Positions 25,249 through 33,478 of a stretch of 64,000 bases of DNA are shown piece by piece. Each line of letters opens with the position of its first letter. Within the stretch, counting starts at the first letter, position 1. The position numbers and the translations under genes are program-made. Under the pieces are notes generated by a model. That model worked only from the letters and a program-made list of their open reading frames with translations. It was not told the DNA's origin and searched no databases. Location: NCBI RefSeq assembly GCF_006716745.1, contig NZ_VFPP01000001.1:2852001-2916000 (forward strand), written 5' to 3'. Source of the stretch: Saccharothrix saharensis. Its GTDB lineage: Bacteria; Actinomycetota; Actinomycetes; Mycobacteriales; Pseudonocardiaceae.

Positions 25249-26080
25249 GCCCATCACGTCGGCCCTGTTGCGGGAGTGGCCGCGAGGACGCGAGGACGGC
25301 GGCACCGTGCTGGTCGTGGGCGGCTCGCGGCGCGTGCCGGGCGCGGTGCTGCTCAGCGGGATCGCGGCGTTGCGCACCGGCGCGGTGACGTTGCAGCTGG
25401 CCGTGGCGGACCGGCATGCCTCCGGCCTCGGCTTGGCGGTGCCCGAGGCACTGGTGGTGGGCCTGCCGGAGACGGAGTCGGGCGCGGTGTCGCGCGCGGC
25501 GGCGGACGAGCTGGGTGACCTCGTGGCGGACGCCTCGGCGGTGGTCATCGGGCCCGGCCTGGTCGACCCGGACGAGACGGCCGCCCTGCTGGAGCGGTTG
25601 CTGCCCGCGACGCGGGGGCCCGTGGTGCTCGACGCGTTCGCGCTGGGCGCGCTGGGCCTGCACCCGTCGCTGGGCGACCCGGTGCGCGGTCGGGTGGTGC
25701 TCACGCCGAACGTGGTGGAGGGCGGGTACCTGCTGGGGTCGGAGGTCGAGGACCACGTGGAGGCCGCCGTGGCGATAGCCGGGAAGTACGACGCGGTGGT
25801 GAACCTGATGGGCGTGGTCGCCGCGCCGGACGGCCGGGTCTGGCAGGACGGCACCGGGCACGTCGGGCTGTCCACCTCGGGCAGCGGCGACGTGCTGGCC
25901 GGGCTGGTCGGCGGGATGCTGGCCCGCGAGTCCGACCCGGCGCTCGCCACCTGCTGGGCCGGGCACGTGCACGCGATGGCCGGACAGCGGCTGGTGCCGC
26001 GCACCGGGCTGACCGGGATGCTGGCCCGCGAGCTGCTGGACGAGGTGCCGCGCGTGCTGGTGGAACTGCGGTCGCGCTAG
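25226..26080 (+). CDS. nnrD: ADP-dependent NAD(P)H-hydrate dehydratase
   Basis: A 284-residue enzyme of the ribokinase-like fold that dehydrates damaged NADH/NADPH hydrates back to the native cofactors. VLVVGGSRRVPGA opens the domain, VVIGPGL is the mid-domain turn, LTPNVVEGGYLL is the substrate loop and STSGSGDVLAGLVGG carries the nucleotide-binding GSGD motif. It lacks the epimerase domain of fused NnrDE proteins. The N-terminus overlaps the phosphatase gene. Its TAG overlaps the convergent ctaA stop, leaving no intergenic space. Confidence 0.9.
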   Translation: MPPRAQPEPITSALLREWPRGREDGGTVLVVGGSRRVPGAVLLSGIAALRTGAVTLQLAVADRHASGLGLAVPEALVVGLPETESGAVSRAAADELGDLVADASAVVIGPGLVDPDETAALLERLLPATRGPVVLDAFALGALGLHPSLGDPVRGRVVLTPNVVEGGYLLGSEVEDHVEAAVAIAGKYDAVVNLMGVVAAPDGRVWQDGTGHVGLSTSGSGDVLAGLVGGMLARESDPALATCWAGHVHAMAGQRLVPRTGLTGMLARELLDEVPRVLVELRSR

Positions 26081-26958
26081 GCGCGGAACGTCCGCACGAC
26101 CAGGTGCGTGGTGGCCGCGACCACGAGCGCGCCCGTGACCACGTGCGCCGCCACCAGCGGCACCGGCAGCGCCAACGCCTCCTGCACCGACCCGATCACG
26201 CCCTGCGCCGACGACACCGCCAACGCGCCCACGGCCGCGGGGGTGCGCAGCACGACCGCCGCGCCGAGCTGGAGCCCGACCAGCACCACCACGGCCAGCA
26301 CGTGGAACGACGTCACCTCGGCGGGGTCGAGGCCGAACCGGTGCGCGTTCTCGTCACCGGCGTGCGGACCGCTGCCGGTGACCAGCGCGCCCAGCACCAG
26401 CACCGCGGTGAGCGCCACCGGCATCGCCGCCATCCCGGCCCGGAGCCGGGGGTCCGCCGGCGCGCGCACCGCGGCGTCCGGCCGGCCGAGCAGGTCGACC
26501 AGCACCACGAGCGCCGCCACCAGCACCATGCTGGCCAGGAAGTGGACCGCGACGATCTCCGGGGCGAGCGCGTAGCGCACGCTGAGCCCGCCGATCAGGC
26601 CTTGGAGCCCCACCCCGACCAGGATGCCGACCGCCAGCGGCAGCGCCTTCGGCGGGCGTGCCCGGTGCCGGGCCACCGCGACCACCAGGACGACCGTGAT
26701 CAGGCCGACGACGATGCCGAGCACCCGGTTGCCGAACTCGACCACCCCGTGCACGCCCATCTCCGGCGTGGTGACGAACGAGTCGTCGGTGCACTTCGGC
26801 CAGGTCGGGCACCCCAGGCCCGAGCCGGTCAGCCGCACGAGGGCGCCGGTGAGCACGATCAGCACGTTGGCCACCAGCGCCGCCACGGCCGCCGCGTGCG
26901 CGGACCGCCGGACGGGGACCCGCAGAGCGTTCACGTCCAGCACACTAGAGCGGATCAC
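26077..26958 (-). CDS. ctaA: Heme A synthase (COX15/CtaA)
   Basis: A 293-residue membrane protein with eight predicted helices that oxidises heme O to heme A for aa3-type cytochrome oxidase. LTGSGLGCPTWPKC is the characteristic first extracytoplasmic loop with its cysteine pair. Heme-ligand histidines are in HGVVEFGNRVLG, VHFLASM, SFHVLAV and AAHVVTG. GTG 26958 overlaps the TGA of the upstream ABC-F gene by 4 bp, so the two are translationally coupled. That coupling is unusual in that ABC-F proteins have no link to respiration. Confidence 0.9.
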   Translation of the reverse strand: MIRSSVLDVNALRVPVRRSAHAAAVAALVANVLIVLTGALVRLTGSGLGCPTWPKCTDDSFVTTPEMGVHGVVEFGNRVLGIVVGLITVVLVVAVARHRARPPKALPLAVGILVGVGLQGLIGGLSVRYALAPEIVAVHFLASMVLVAALVVLVDLLGRPDAAVRAPADPRLRAGMAAMPVALTAVLVLGALVTGSGPHAGDENAHRFGLDPAEVTSFHVLAVVVLVGLQLGAAVVLRTPAAVGALAVSSAQGVIGSVQEALALPVPLVAAHVVTGALVVAATTHLVVRTFRA

Positions 26959-28592
26959 CTCGCCCGCTTCACCCGCGTCTCGTCCCACACCGGCTCGTCG
27001 ACCTCCACCACCTCGCCGTCGGACCGGAACAGCAGGAACCGGTCGAAGCCGCGGGCGAACCAGCGGTCGTGGGTGACGGCGACGACGGTGCCGGTGAAGC
27101 CCTCCAGCGCGTCCTGCAACGCCTCGGCCGAGTTCAGGTCGAGGTTGTCGGTCGGCTCGTCCAGCAGCAGCAACGTCGCGCCGGACAGCTCCAGCAGCAG
27201 CACCTGGAACCGCGCCTGCTGGCCGCCGGACAGCGTCTCGAACCGCTGGTCGCCCTGCTTGCCCAGGCCGTAGCGGCTCAGCACGGCCATCGCCGCGCCC
27301 CGGTCCAGCCCCTTGCGGCCGTCCTCGCCGTGCCACAGCACGTCGACCAGCGTGCGGCCGATCCACTCCGGGTGCTGGTGGGTCTGCGCGAACAGGCCCG
27401 GCACCACGCGCGCGCCCAGCCGGCACACCCCCGTGTGCGCGACGTCGCCGCCGCCGAGCAGCCGCAGGAAGTGGCTCTTGCCCGAGCCGTTCGAGCCCAG
27501 CACCGCCACCCGGTCGGAGAAGAAGACCTCCACGCTGAACGGCTTCATCAGCCCGGTCAGCTCCAGGTCCTCGCACGTGATGGCCCGCACGCCGGTGCGG
27601 CCGCCGCGCAGCCGCGGCACCACCTTCTCGTCCGTCGGCAGCTCCGGCGGCGGGCCCGCCTCCTCGAACCGCTCCAGCTTCGCCCGCATGACCCGGTACT
27701 TCGCCGCCATCACCTCGCTGATCCGGGCCTGGATCTGGAGCGTGCGCACCAGCTCCTTGAGGTGGTCGTGCTCCTCGTTCCAGCGGCGGTGCTGCTCGGC
27801 CAGGCGTTCGATCCGGGACGCGCGGGCGGCGTGCCAGGTGCCGAACGACCCGGCGTGCGTCCACGCCGAGTGCGCCTCCACGGTGACCACGTGCGTCGCG
27901 GCCACGTCGAGCAGCTCCCGGTCGTGGCTGACCAGCAGCACGGCCTTGCCGGTCTCGCGCAGCCGCTCCTCCAGCCAGCGCTTGCCCGGCACGTCGAGGT
28001 AGTTGTCCGGCTCGTCGAGCAGCAGCACCTGCTCCGGCCCGCGCAGCAGCGCTTCGAGCACCAGCCGCTTCTGCTCGCCGCCGGACAGCGTGCGGACCTC
28101 GCGGAACCGGGCCCGGTCGAACGGCACGCCCAGCGCCGCGACCGTGACGGTGTCCCACAGCACCTCGGCGTCGTAGCCACCGACCTCGCCCCACGCGGTG
28201 ATGGCGTCGGCGTAGCGCATCTGGGTCGGCTCGTCGTCGGTCTCCATGAGCTGGAGCTCGACCTCGTCCAGCGCCCGGGCGGCGGCCCGCAGCGGCGCCG
28301 GTGACGCGGCCAGCAGCAGGTCGCGCACGGTGCTGGAGTCCCGCACCGAGCCGACGAACTGCGGCATCACGCCCAGGCCGCCCTGCACGCGGACGCTGCC
28401 CGCCGTGGGCGTCAGCTCGTCGGACAGGATCCGCAGCAGCGTCGTCTTGCCCACGCCGTTCGCGCCGACCAGGGCGACCACGCTGTTCGTGCCGACCTTG
28501 AACGACACGTCGCGGAACAGCTCGCGGCCGTCGGGCAGGCGGAAGGCGAGGCCGTTCGCGTCCAGGAATCCCACCCGCGCATGGTCGGCCAT
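26955..28592 (-). CDS. ABC-F family ATPase
   Basis: A 545-residue protein with two ATP-binding domains and no membrane helices. The first domain has Walker A GANGVGKTT near residue 45 and signature LSGGEQKR near residue 168. The second has GSNGSGKS near residue 365 and LSGGQQAR near residue 450. Between them lies a basic linker (QIQARISEVMAAKYRVMRAK), the P-site-tRNA-interaction region. ABC-F proteins act on the ribosome, either as housekeeping translation factors or in protection from antibiotics; which applies here cannot be told. The start codon sits inside a hairpin. Confidence 0.9.
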   Translation of the reverse strand: MADHARVGFLDANGLAFRLPDGRELFRDVSFKVGTNSVVALVGANGVGKTTLLRILSDELTPTAGSVRVQGGLGVMPQFVGSVRDSSTVRDLLLAASPAPLRAAARALDEVELQLMETDDEPTQMRYADAITAWGEVGGYDAEVLWDTVTVAALGVPFDRARFREVRTLSGGEQKRLVLEALLRGPEQVLLLDEPDNYLDVPGKRWLEERLRETGKAVLLVSHDRELLDVAATHVVTVEAHSAWTHAGSFGTWHAARASRIERLAEQHRRWNEEHDHLKELVRTLQIQARISEVMAAKYRVMRAKLERFEEAGPPPELPTDEKVVPRLRGGRTGVRAITCEDLELTGLMKPFSVEVFFSDRVAVLGSNGSGKSHFLRLLGGGDVAHTGVCRLGARVVPGLFAQTHQHPEWIGRTLVDVLWHGEDGRKGLDRGAAMAVLSRYGLGKQGDQRFETLSGGQQARFQVLLLELSGATLLLLDEPTDNLDLNSAEALQDALEGFTGTVVAVTHDRWFARGFDRFLLFRSDGEVVEVDEPVWDETRVKRAR

Positions 28593-28614
28593 AGCCGCTG
28601 CCTATGGCCAGCGG
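28587..28614 (-). promoter_or_regulatory. Start-codon hairpin and alternative stem of the ABC-F gene
   Basis: On the message, GGCCAUAG pairs perfectly with CUAUGGCC (28609-28602 with 28594-28587), burying the AUG. An alternative stem CCGCUG / CAGCGG (28614-28609 with 28600-28595) overlaps its 5' arm, so the two are mutually exclusive. No strong Shine-Dalgarno is visible. This resembles translational attenuators of ribosome-protection genes. Confidence 0.5.
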
Positions 28615-28684
28615 ATTTGGCGGTATCTGCGAAGTGTGACGCGACTCCCTTCAACACGAGCGGTGGACCGGGGAGGACGTCGGG

Positions 28685-29572
28685 ATGGGTGCGGTCGACA
28701 CGGTGCGGCTGGTCGCGGCGCAGCTGGGGGTGCTGGCCACGCTGGGCGCGTTGCCGTGCGCCGGGGACGGCGTGCCGGTCGGCGAGCCGGAGCCGGTGCG
28801 GTGCGAGAACGGCGAGGTGGTGCTGTGGCGCCACCAGGTGGGCCGCGGGTACGTGGACGTGGCGGCCCGGCCGTGCTGGGGCGCGCCGCTGGTGGCGTTC
28901 GTGCCGGAGGGGCGCGTGACGCCGGCGGTGGTGCGGCGGCCGTGGCCGGTCGGCGACCCGCGCGAGGACGCGGCCGAGCGGTACCGGCAGCGGGTGCACG
29001 ACCTCACCCACCTGGCTCAGGTGGTGGGGCTGGACGAGCCGGTGGTGCGGCGGTTCGACCGGGCGCTGGTCGAGGAGGTGCTGCGGCCCAAGGTGGACAC
29101 GCGGACGCTGCCGCCGTGCGTGCGGCCGCCGCTCCAGGAGACCGACGAGTGGGCGCTGGCCGCGTGCGTGCAGGTGCTGCTGGACTTCTACCGCTACCGC
29201 TACGACCAGGAGCGGCTGGCGTCGGAGCTGGGGCTGGGCACCGAGGAGGCGCCGGTGCGCGGCACGTGGCGCGACGTGGCGCCCGCGGTGCGGGGGCTGA
29301 CCGGTGCGGCGCTGTCGGTGGCGGTGTCGACGGCGCCGACGTTCACCGAGTACCTGACCGAGGTGCGGGAGGAACGGCCGTCCATCAGCTTCGTACCCGG
29401 TCACGCGAGGCTGGTCACCGGGTACACGCGGATGAGCTCGCTGCGGCTGATGGGCGCGGGTTTCGCCGGGCTGCTCGTGCAGGACCCCGCGGAAGGGGCG
29501 GCACGGTGGGAGAACTACGACGCGATGGCGTGCGTGGGCAGCTGCACGGCCAGGGTGAACCTGGTGCCGTAG
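28685..29572 (+). CDS. C39-like papain-fold protein lacking the catalytic cysteine
   Basis: A 295-residue protein starting at ATG 28685. The C-terminal half reads like a C39/papain-like domain: ETDEWALAACVQVLLDFY is the active-site helix, PGHARLVTGY carries the expected histidine (His240) and LVQDPAEG the third residue (Asp267). The position that is normally Cys in the WC(V/A)PAS pattern is Ala157. A cysteine four residues on (Cys161) might substitute but is on the helix face. The N-terminal half is of unknown fold with no clear signal peptide. It may be an inactive pseudo-protease or a changed enzyme. My alignment is by eye. Confidence 0.65.
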   Translation: MGAVDTVRLVAAQLGVLATLGALPCAGDGVPVGEPEPVRCENGEVVLWRHQVGRGYVDVAARPCWGAPLVAFVPEGRVTPAVVRRPWPVGDPREDAAERYRQRVHDLTHLAQVVGLDEPVVRRFDRALVEEVLRPKVDTRTLPPCVRPPLQETDEWALAACVQVLLDFYRYRYDQERLASELGLGTEEAPVRGTWRDVAPAVRGLTGAALSVAVSTAPTFTEYLTEVREERPSISFVPGHARLVTGYTRMSSLRLMGAGFAGLLVQDPAEGAARWENYDAMACVGSCTARVNLVP

Positions 29573-29582
29573 CGGTCCGCGC

Positions 29583-29825
29583 TCACCGCCACGTGTAGCC
29601 GCGCATCAGCAGCAGCAACGCGCCGAAACCCAGCGAAGCCAGCGCCGGGCCGAACGCGCCGAGGAACAGCAGCAGCACGCCCAGGCCGGCGAACGTGGCC
29701 ACGAGGGCGTAGCTGAGCACCGGGTGCCGGGCTCTCCCGGCGACGAGCGCCGAGGCCAGGCCCGGCTCCTCGTCCGCGAGCATGCTCTCGATCTCACTGA
29801 GGGTGCGGCGTTCCGCTTCGCTCAT
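29583..29825 (-). CDS. DUF3040 family small membrane protein
   Basis: An 80-residue protein. MSEAERRTLSEIESMLADEEPG is the characteristic DUF3040 opening and two membrane helices follow (YALVATFAGLGVLLLFLG and PALASLGFGALLLLM). This actinobacterial family has unknown function. ATG 29825 is preferred over GTG 29828. It ends 10 bp from the convergent C39-like gene and starts 67 bp after zapE, from which a terminator separates it. Confidence 0.85.
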   Translation of the reverse strand: MSEAERRTLSEIESMLADEEPGLASALVAGRARHPVLSYALVATFAGLGVLLLFLGAFGPALASLGFGALLLLMRGYTWR

Positions 29826-29856
29826 CACGGCCGGTGGATACCCGGCGCCCCACCCG

Positions 29857-29878
29857 CAAAACCCCTCCGATCGGGGGT
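29857..29878 (-). terminator. Rho-independent terminator of zapE
   Basis: On the minus strand a 5-bp stem ACCCC / GGGGT with an 8-nt loop is followed at once by TTTT, 15-36 bp after the zapE stop. The U tract is rare in this GC-rich window and makes this a good intrinsic terminator despite its short stem. Confidence 0.65.
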
Positions 29879-29892
29879 CTGAGCAGGCAAGA

Positions 29893-30903
29893 TCAGCGGG
29901 AGAGGGCGACCAGTCGGGATACCGCCCGCAGGTACTTCTTGCGGTAGCCGCCGCGCAGCATTTCCGCGGTGAAGAGCTCCGAGAGCGGCTCGCCGGACAC
30001 CGCCACCGGGATGTCCCGGTCGTAGAGCCGGTCGCCCAGCGCGACCAGCCGCAGCGCGACCGCCTGGTCGGGCGCGGGCCGCACGTGGCGCAGGTGCACC
30101 GCGGCGACCCCGTCGACCAGCCTGCCGTAGCTCGACGGGTGGATGCGGGCCAGCGCGTCGCACAGGTCGGCGAAGTCGTCCAACGTGCACCCGGGCGTGC
30201 TGTGCGCCTTGGCCACCAGGTCCTCGTCGGCCATCGGCGGCGGGGCGTCGGGCAGGCCGCGGTGGCGGTAGTCGGGGCCGTCGACCCGGACCACGGTGAA
30301 CCTCGCCGACATCGACTGGATCTCGCGCAGGAAGTCCGCGGCGGCGAACCGGCCCTCCCCCAGCTTGTCCGGCAGCGTGTTGGAGGTGGCCGCGACCGAC
30401 ACCCCCGCCGCGGTCAGCTCCTTGATCAGGCGGGTGACCAGCATCGTGTCACCCGGGTCGTCCAGCTCGAACTCGTCGATCGCGAGCAGCTTGTGGGTCG
30501 ACAGGCGGCGCACGGTCTCGCCGAACCCCAGGGCGCCGACCAGGTTGGTCAGCTCCACGAACGTGCCGTAGGACTTGGGACCGGGCACCGCGTGCCACAC
30601 CGACGCCAGCAGGTGGGTCTTGCCGACGCCGAACCCGCCGTCGAGGTAGAGGCCGGGCTTCCCGTCGTCACCGCCCGACCGCTTGAACAGCCGGCCGAGC
30701 ACGCCCCGGCCGCCGCCCTCGGACACGCGTTCGGCGAACTCCCGGCACGCCCGGACGGCCGCGGCCTGGCTCGGCTCGTCCGGGTTGGGCAGGTAGGTGT
30801 CGAAGCGGACCGCGTCGAAGCGCGGCGGCGGCACCATCGCGCCCACCAGCTCGTCCGCGTCGACGTGCGGGGTTCGGTCGGACAGGCGCGGCGGGGCGGA
30901 CAT
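29893..30903 (-). CDS. zapE: Cell division ATPase ZapE (AFG1/LACE1 family)
   Basis: A 336-residue AAA-type ATPase. Walker A is GGFGVGKTHLL near residue 100, Walker B is LLAIDEFELDDPGD near residue 148 and sensor 1 follows in AATSNTLPDKLGEGRF. In Escherichia coli ZapE associates with the FtsZ ring; in mitochondria the homolog clears unassembled respiratory subunits. ATG 30903 is the start and the next gene diverges 33 bp away, so promoters overlap. Confidence 0.92.
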   Translation of the reverse strand: MSAPPRLSDRTPHVDADELVGAMVPPPRFDAVRFDTYLPNPDEPSQAAAVRACREFAERVSEGGGRGVLGRLFKRSGGDDGKPGLYLDGGFGVGKTHLLASVWHAVPGPKSYGTFVELTNLVGALGFGETVRRLSTHKLLAIDEFELDDPGDTMLVTRLIKELTAAGVSVAATSNTLPDKLGEGRFAAADFLREIQSMSARFTVVRVDGPDYRHRGLPDAPPPMADEDLVAKAHSTPGCTLDDFADLCDALARIHPSSYGRLVDGVAAVHLRHVRPAPDQAVALRLVALGDRLYDRDIPVAVSGEPLSELFTAEMLRGGYRKKYLRAVSRLVALSR

Positions 30904-30936
30904 GCCCGGATCGTAACGGCGTGCTGGGATGTGGCG

Positions 30937-31716
30937 GTGCGGATGTTGTGGCCACCACGTGACGGCGAGATCACCGACGACGAGCTGGAACGGCTCTACG
31001 ACTACCCCGACGGGCTCGACCGGCCGTGGGTTCAGGTCAACTTCGTGTCCAGCGTGGACGGTGCGGTGTCGGTGGCGGGGCGGTCGCAGGCGCTGGGCAA
31101 CGACGCCGACCGCAAGGTGTTCGCGCTCGGCCGCGACCTGTGCGACGTGGTGCTGGTCGGCGCGGGCACGGCCCTGGTCGAGGGCTACCACGGGGTCAAG
31201 GCGGGCGAGGTGCGCGCGTCGCGGCGGGCCAGGCTCGGTCTCGCGCCCGTGCCGCCGATCGCCGTGGTGACCGGGCGGTGCTCGATCCCGCCCACGTCCA
31301 CGCTGCTGACCAGCACGTCCGTGCCGCCGATCATCCTGACCACCCGGGCCGCGCCCCGGGAGCGGAGGGACGCGCTGGCGGCGGCGGGCGCCGACGTGGT
31401 CGTGGCCGGCGAGGAGGCCGTGGCCATGGACCTGGTGCTGGCCGCGTTGGACGAGCGCGGGCTGCGCCGGGTCGACTGCGAGGGCGGGCCGCACGTGTTC
31501 GGCGCGTTGATCGACGCGGACCTGGTGGACGTGCTGTGCGTGACGTTCTCCCCGCTGCTGGCGGGCGGTGACGCCGGTCGCATCGCGGTCGGTCCGCTGC
31601 CGCCGGCGCCCAGGTCGCTGGCCCTGGACTCGGTGCTGCACCACGACAGCGCCCTCCTCCTGCGGTACCGGAAGGTGACGCCTGATCCGGTGACGTCGGA
31701 CGCGACCGGGCCCTGA
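30937..31716 (+). CDS. Pyrimidine reductase family protein (RibD C-terminal-like)
   Basis: A 259-residue dihydrofolate-reductase-fold protein. NFVSSVDGAVSVAGRSQALG, DVVLVGAGTALVEGY and RVDCEGGPHVFGALI match the reductase half of RibD, which reduces the ribosylamino-pyrimidine in riboflavin synthesis. It lacks the deaminase half and is not next to rib genes. It may therefore act in riboflavin or deazaflavin metabolism or in an unrelated NADPH reduction. GTG 30937 has GGGA 7 nt upstream; GTG 30931 and ATG 30943 are alternatives. Confidence 0.82.
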   Translation: MRMLWPPRDGEITDDELERLYDYPDGLDRPWVQVNFVSSVDGAVSVAGRSQALGNDADRKVFALGRDLCDVVLVGAGTALVEGYHGVKAGEVRASRRARLGLAPVPPIAVVTGRCSIPPTSTLLTSTSVPPIILTTRAAPRERRDALAAAGADVVVAGEEAVAMDLVLAALDERGLRRVDCEGGPHVFGALIDADLVDVLCVTFSPLLAGGDAGRIAVGPLPPAPRSLALDSVLHHDSALLLRYRKVTPDPVTSDATGP

Positions 31717-31771
31717 TCGGCGATACCGTCCGCATCCGAACGGGCACGCTCCGATTCGGAAGGGATCCGCC

Positions 31772-32221
31772 GTGGCTCAGAGCACCGCCGTCAAGCCGGA
31801 CACCGGCACCCCGCGTTCGGCCGACGACACCGAGCAGGGCAGGACCACGATCGCGTCGTCGGTCGTGCAGAAGGTCGCGGGCATCGCGGCCCGGGAGATC
31901 TCCGGCGTGCACGCCGTCGGCGGCGGTGTGTCGCGCGCGTTCGGCGCCCTGCGCGAGCGGATCCCCGGCGCGGGCACCGCGAGCACCGCGGGCGTGGCCG
32001 TCGAGGTGGGCGAGAAGCAGGCCGCGGTCGACCTGGACATCATCGTCGAGTACGGCGCGAGCATCGTCGACCTGGCGAAGGCCGTGCGGCGCAACGTGAT
32101 CGGCCAGGTCGAGCGGATGACCGGGCTGGAGGTCATCGAGGTCAACATCGCGGTCAACGACATCCACCTGCCCGAGGACGACGACGAGTCCGAGTCGGGC
32201 ACGGGGTCGCGGGTCGAGTGA
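31772..32221 (+). CDS. Asp23/Gls24 family envelope stress protein
   Basis: A 149-residue cytoplasmic protein and the first of six coupled genes. The domain runs from RTTIASSVVQKVAGIAAREI through GVHAVGG, VDLDIIVEYG and GLEVIEVNIAVND, with an acidic tail. In Staphylococcus aureus Asp23 is tethered to the membrane by AmaP, and loss induces cell-wall stress genes. The start GTG overlaps nothing upstream; the stop overlaps the next start by 4 bp. A 6-bp inverted repeat (TCCGAA / TTCGGA, 31735-31760) lies just upstream and could be a regulatory site. Confidence 0.9.
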   Translation: MAQSTAVKPDTGTPRSADDTEQGRTTIASSVVQKVAGIAAREISGVHAVGGGVSRAFGALRERIPGAGTASTAGVAVEVGEKQAAVDLDIIVEYGASIVDLAKAVRRNVIGQVERMTGLEVIEVNIAVNDIHLPEDDDESESGTGSRVE

Positions 32222-32493
32222 CGGCCGTGGCGACGGACGTGTCGGAGGACGTCGAGGCGGCGCTGCTCGCCCACCCGGACGTGGCCCGCCTGGACGGCGC
32301 GGTCGCCTCCTACCTGCCGGGGCGGCGGGTGGACGGCGTCCGGGTCGGCGACCGGGTCGAGGTGGCGGTGGTGCTTCGCCCGGGCCGCCCCGTCGGCGAG
32401 GTGGCGGCGGAGTTGCGGGCCGCGGTGACGCGGGTGGCGGGTCGGGCGCCGGTCGACGTCCTGGTGGCCGACCTGGAGGAGGAGGGCGCATGA
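32218..32493 (+). CDS. Small Asp23-operon protein, unassigned
   Basis: A 91-residue soluble protein overlapping its neighbours by 4 bp on each side. Its strand-helix pattern (VRVGDRVEVAVVLRPGRPVG, then ELRAAVTRVAGRAPVDVLVA) resembles a degenerate half of the Asp23/Gls24 fold, so it may be a divergent Asp23 subunit. I cannot assign a Pfam family. The tight overlap argues it is made in ratio with the others. Confidence 0.75.
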   Translation: MTAVATDVSEDVEAALLAHPDVARLDGAVASYLPGRRVDGVRVGDRVEVAVVLRPGRPVGEVAAELRAAVTRVAGRAPVDVLVADLEEEGA

Positions 32494-32666
32494 CCGCGAC
32501 GCAGACCGGGCTGCTCGCCGGGCTGGTGCTGGGCCTGGCCGCGACCGGCGGGTTCACCGCGTTCCTCGTGACGCTGGCCGTCGGCGTGATCGGGCTGGTC
32601 GTGGGCCGGGTCCTGGACGGGCAGCTCGACCTGGGCGACCTGCTGGGCCGGGGCCGCGACAAGTGA
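32490..32666 (+). CDS. Small DUF2273-like membrane protein
   Basis: A 58-residue protein starting at ATG 32490 with GGAGG 6 nt upstream. It is almost entirely two hydrophobic helices (GLLAGLVLGLAATGGFTAFLV and TLAVGVIGLVVGRVL) with an acidic C-terminus and a basic end (GRGRDK). DUF2273 proteins occupy this slot in Asp23 operons. Both ends overlap neighbours by 4 bp. Confidence 0.85.
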   Translation: MTATQTGLLAGLVLGLAATGGFTAFLVTLAVGVIGLVVGRVLDGQLDLGDLLGRGRDK

Positions 32667-32974
32667 CCGGCCCGGACGACCGCCGAGGTTCGCTCGAGAT
32701 TCACCGGACCGTGGTGCGGAAGGTGGTCGCGCACGCCGTCCGGCTCGTGCCCGGCGCGGAGCCGAGCGCGACGGTGAAGGTCGGCGAGGACGGCGCCGAC
32801 CTGGAGCTCGCGCTGAAGCTGGCGCTGCGCTACCCCGCGCCCGTGCGCGCCACCGCCGCGGACGTCCGGCGGCGCGTCACCGAGGAGGTCGAGCGGATCA
32901 CCGGCTACCGGGTCCGGTCGGTCGCCGTCACGGTGTCCGCGCTGCGCGCCGAGACCCGGCCGCGGGTGGTGTAG
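32663..32974 (+). CDS. Second Asp23/Gls24 family protein
   Basis: A 103-residue protein, GTG start overlapping the previous stop. IHRTVVRKVVAHAVRLVPGA, VELALKLALRYPAPV-like strands and VTEEVERITGYRVRSVAVTV match the Asp23 fold closely and align with the first gene of the operon. Two different Asp23 paralogs in one operon suggest a hetero-oligomer. The stop TAG abuts the next ATG directly. Confidence 0.85.
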   Translation: MTGPDDRRGSLEIHRTVVRKVVAHAVRLVPGAEPSATVKVGEDGADLELALKLALRYPAPVRATAADVRRRVTEEVERITGYRVRSVAVTVSALRAETRPRVV

Positions 32975-33478
32975 ATGAGGGTTGTGCTGCGGGTGTTGTC
33001 GCCGGTGCTCGGGGTGGCGTTGGCCGCCGCGGGCGCGGTGCTCCTGGTCCTGGTGGCCCGGCACTGGGCCGGGCAGGACCTGCCGCTGCGCGTGGACTGG
33101 TCCTGGGTGGACCGGCCGGTGCTCGTCCTCGGCGCGTGCCTGGCCGTCGGCGGGCTGGTCCTGCTGGTGGTGGCGTCACGGGCGGGTGCGCGGCAGGTGG
33201 CGTTGGACGACCCGGCCGACGGTGTCCGCGTGGCGACCACGCCGGCGTCGCTGGCCCGCGTGGTCGGGCACCGGGTGCGGGCGGAGGACGGTGTGGTGGA
33301 CGCGTCGGTGACCGCGTCGCGGCGCAAGGTGCGGGTGCGGGCGACCAGCCGGCTGCACGACGAGGCGTCGTTGCGGCCCCGGCTGCTGGAGGTGGCGCGG
33401 GCGGCCGTGGCGGAGCTGCCGATGCCCGTGCGGCCGAAGGTGTCGGTCGTCGTGATGTCGCCGAAGGACCGCCGGTGA
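32975..33478 (+). CDS. DUF6286-type membrane protein of the Asp23 operon
   Basis: A 167-residue protein with two N-terminal membrane helices (VLGVALAAAGAVLLVLVAR and LVLGACLAVGGLVLLVVAS) and a soluble C-terminal domain of mixed alpha/beta pattern. That domain ends in SVVVMSPKDRR. This architecture is found in actinobacterial Asp23/AmaP operons and carries the DUF6286 label from memory. It and AmaP have the same plan and could form the membrane platform for the Asp23 proteins. Confidence 0.7.
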   Translation: MRVVLRVLSPVLGVALAAAGAVLLVLVARHWAGQDLPLRVDWSWVDRPVLVLGACLAVGGLVLLVVASRAGARQVALDDPADGVRVATTPASLARVVGHRVRAEDGVVDASVTASRRKVRVRATSRLHDEASLRPRLLEVARAAVAELPMPVRPKVSVVVMSPKDRR

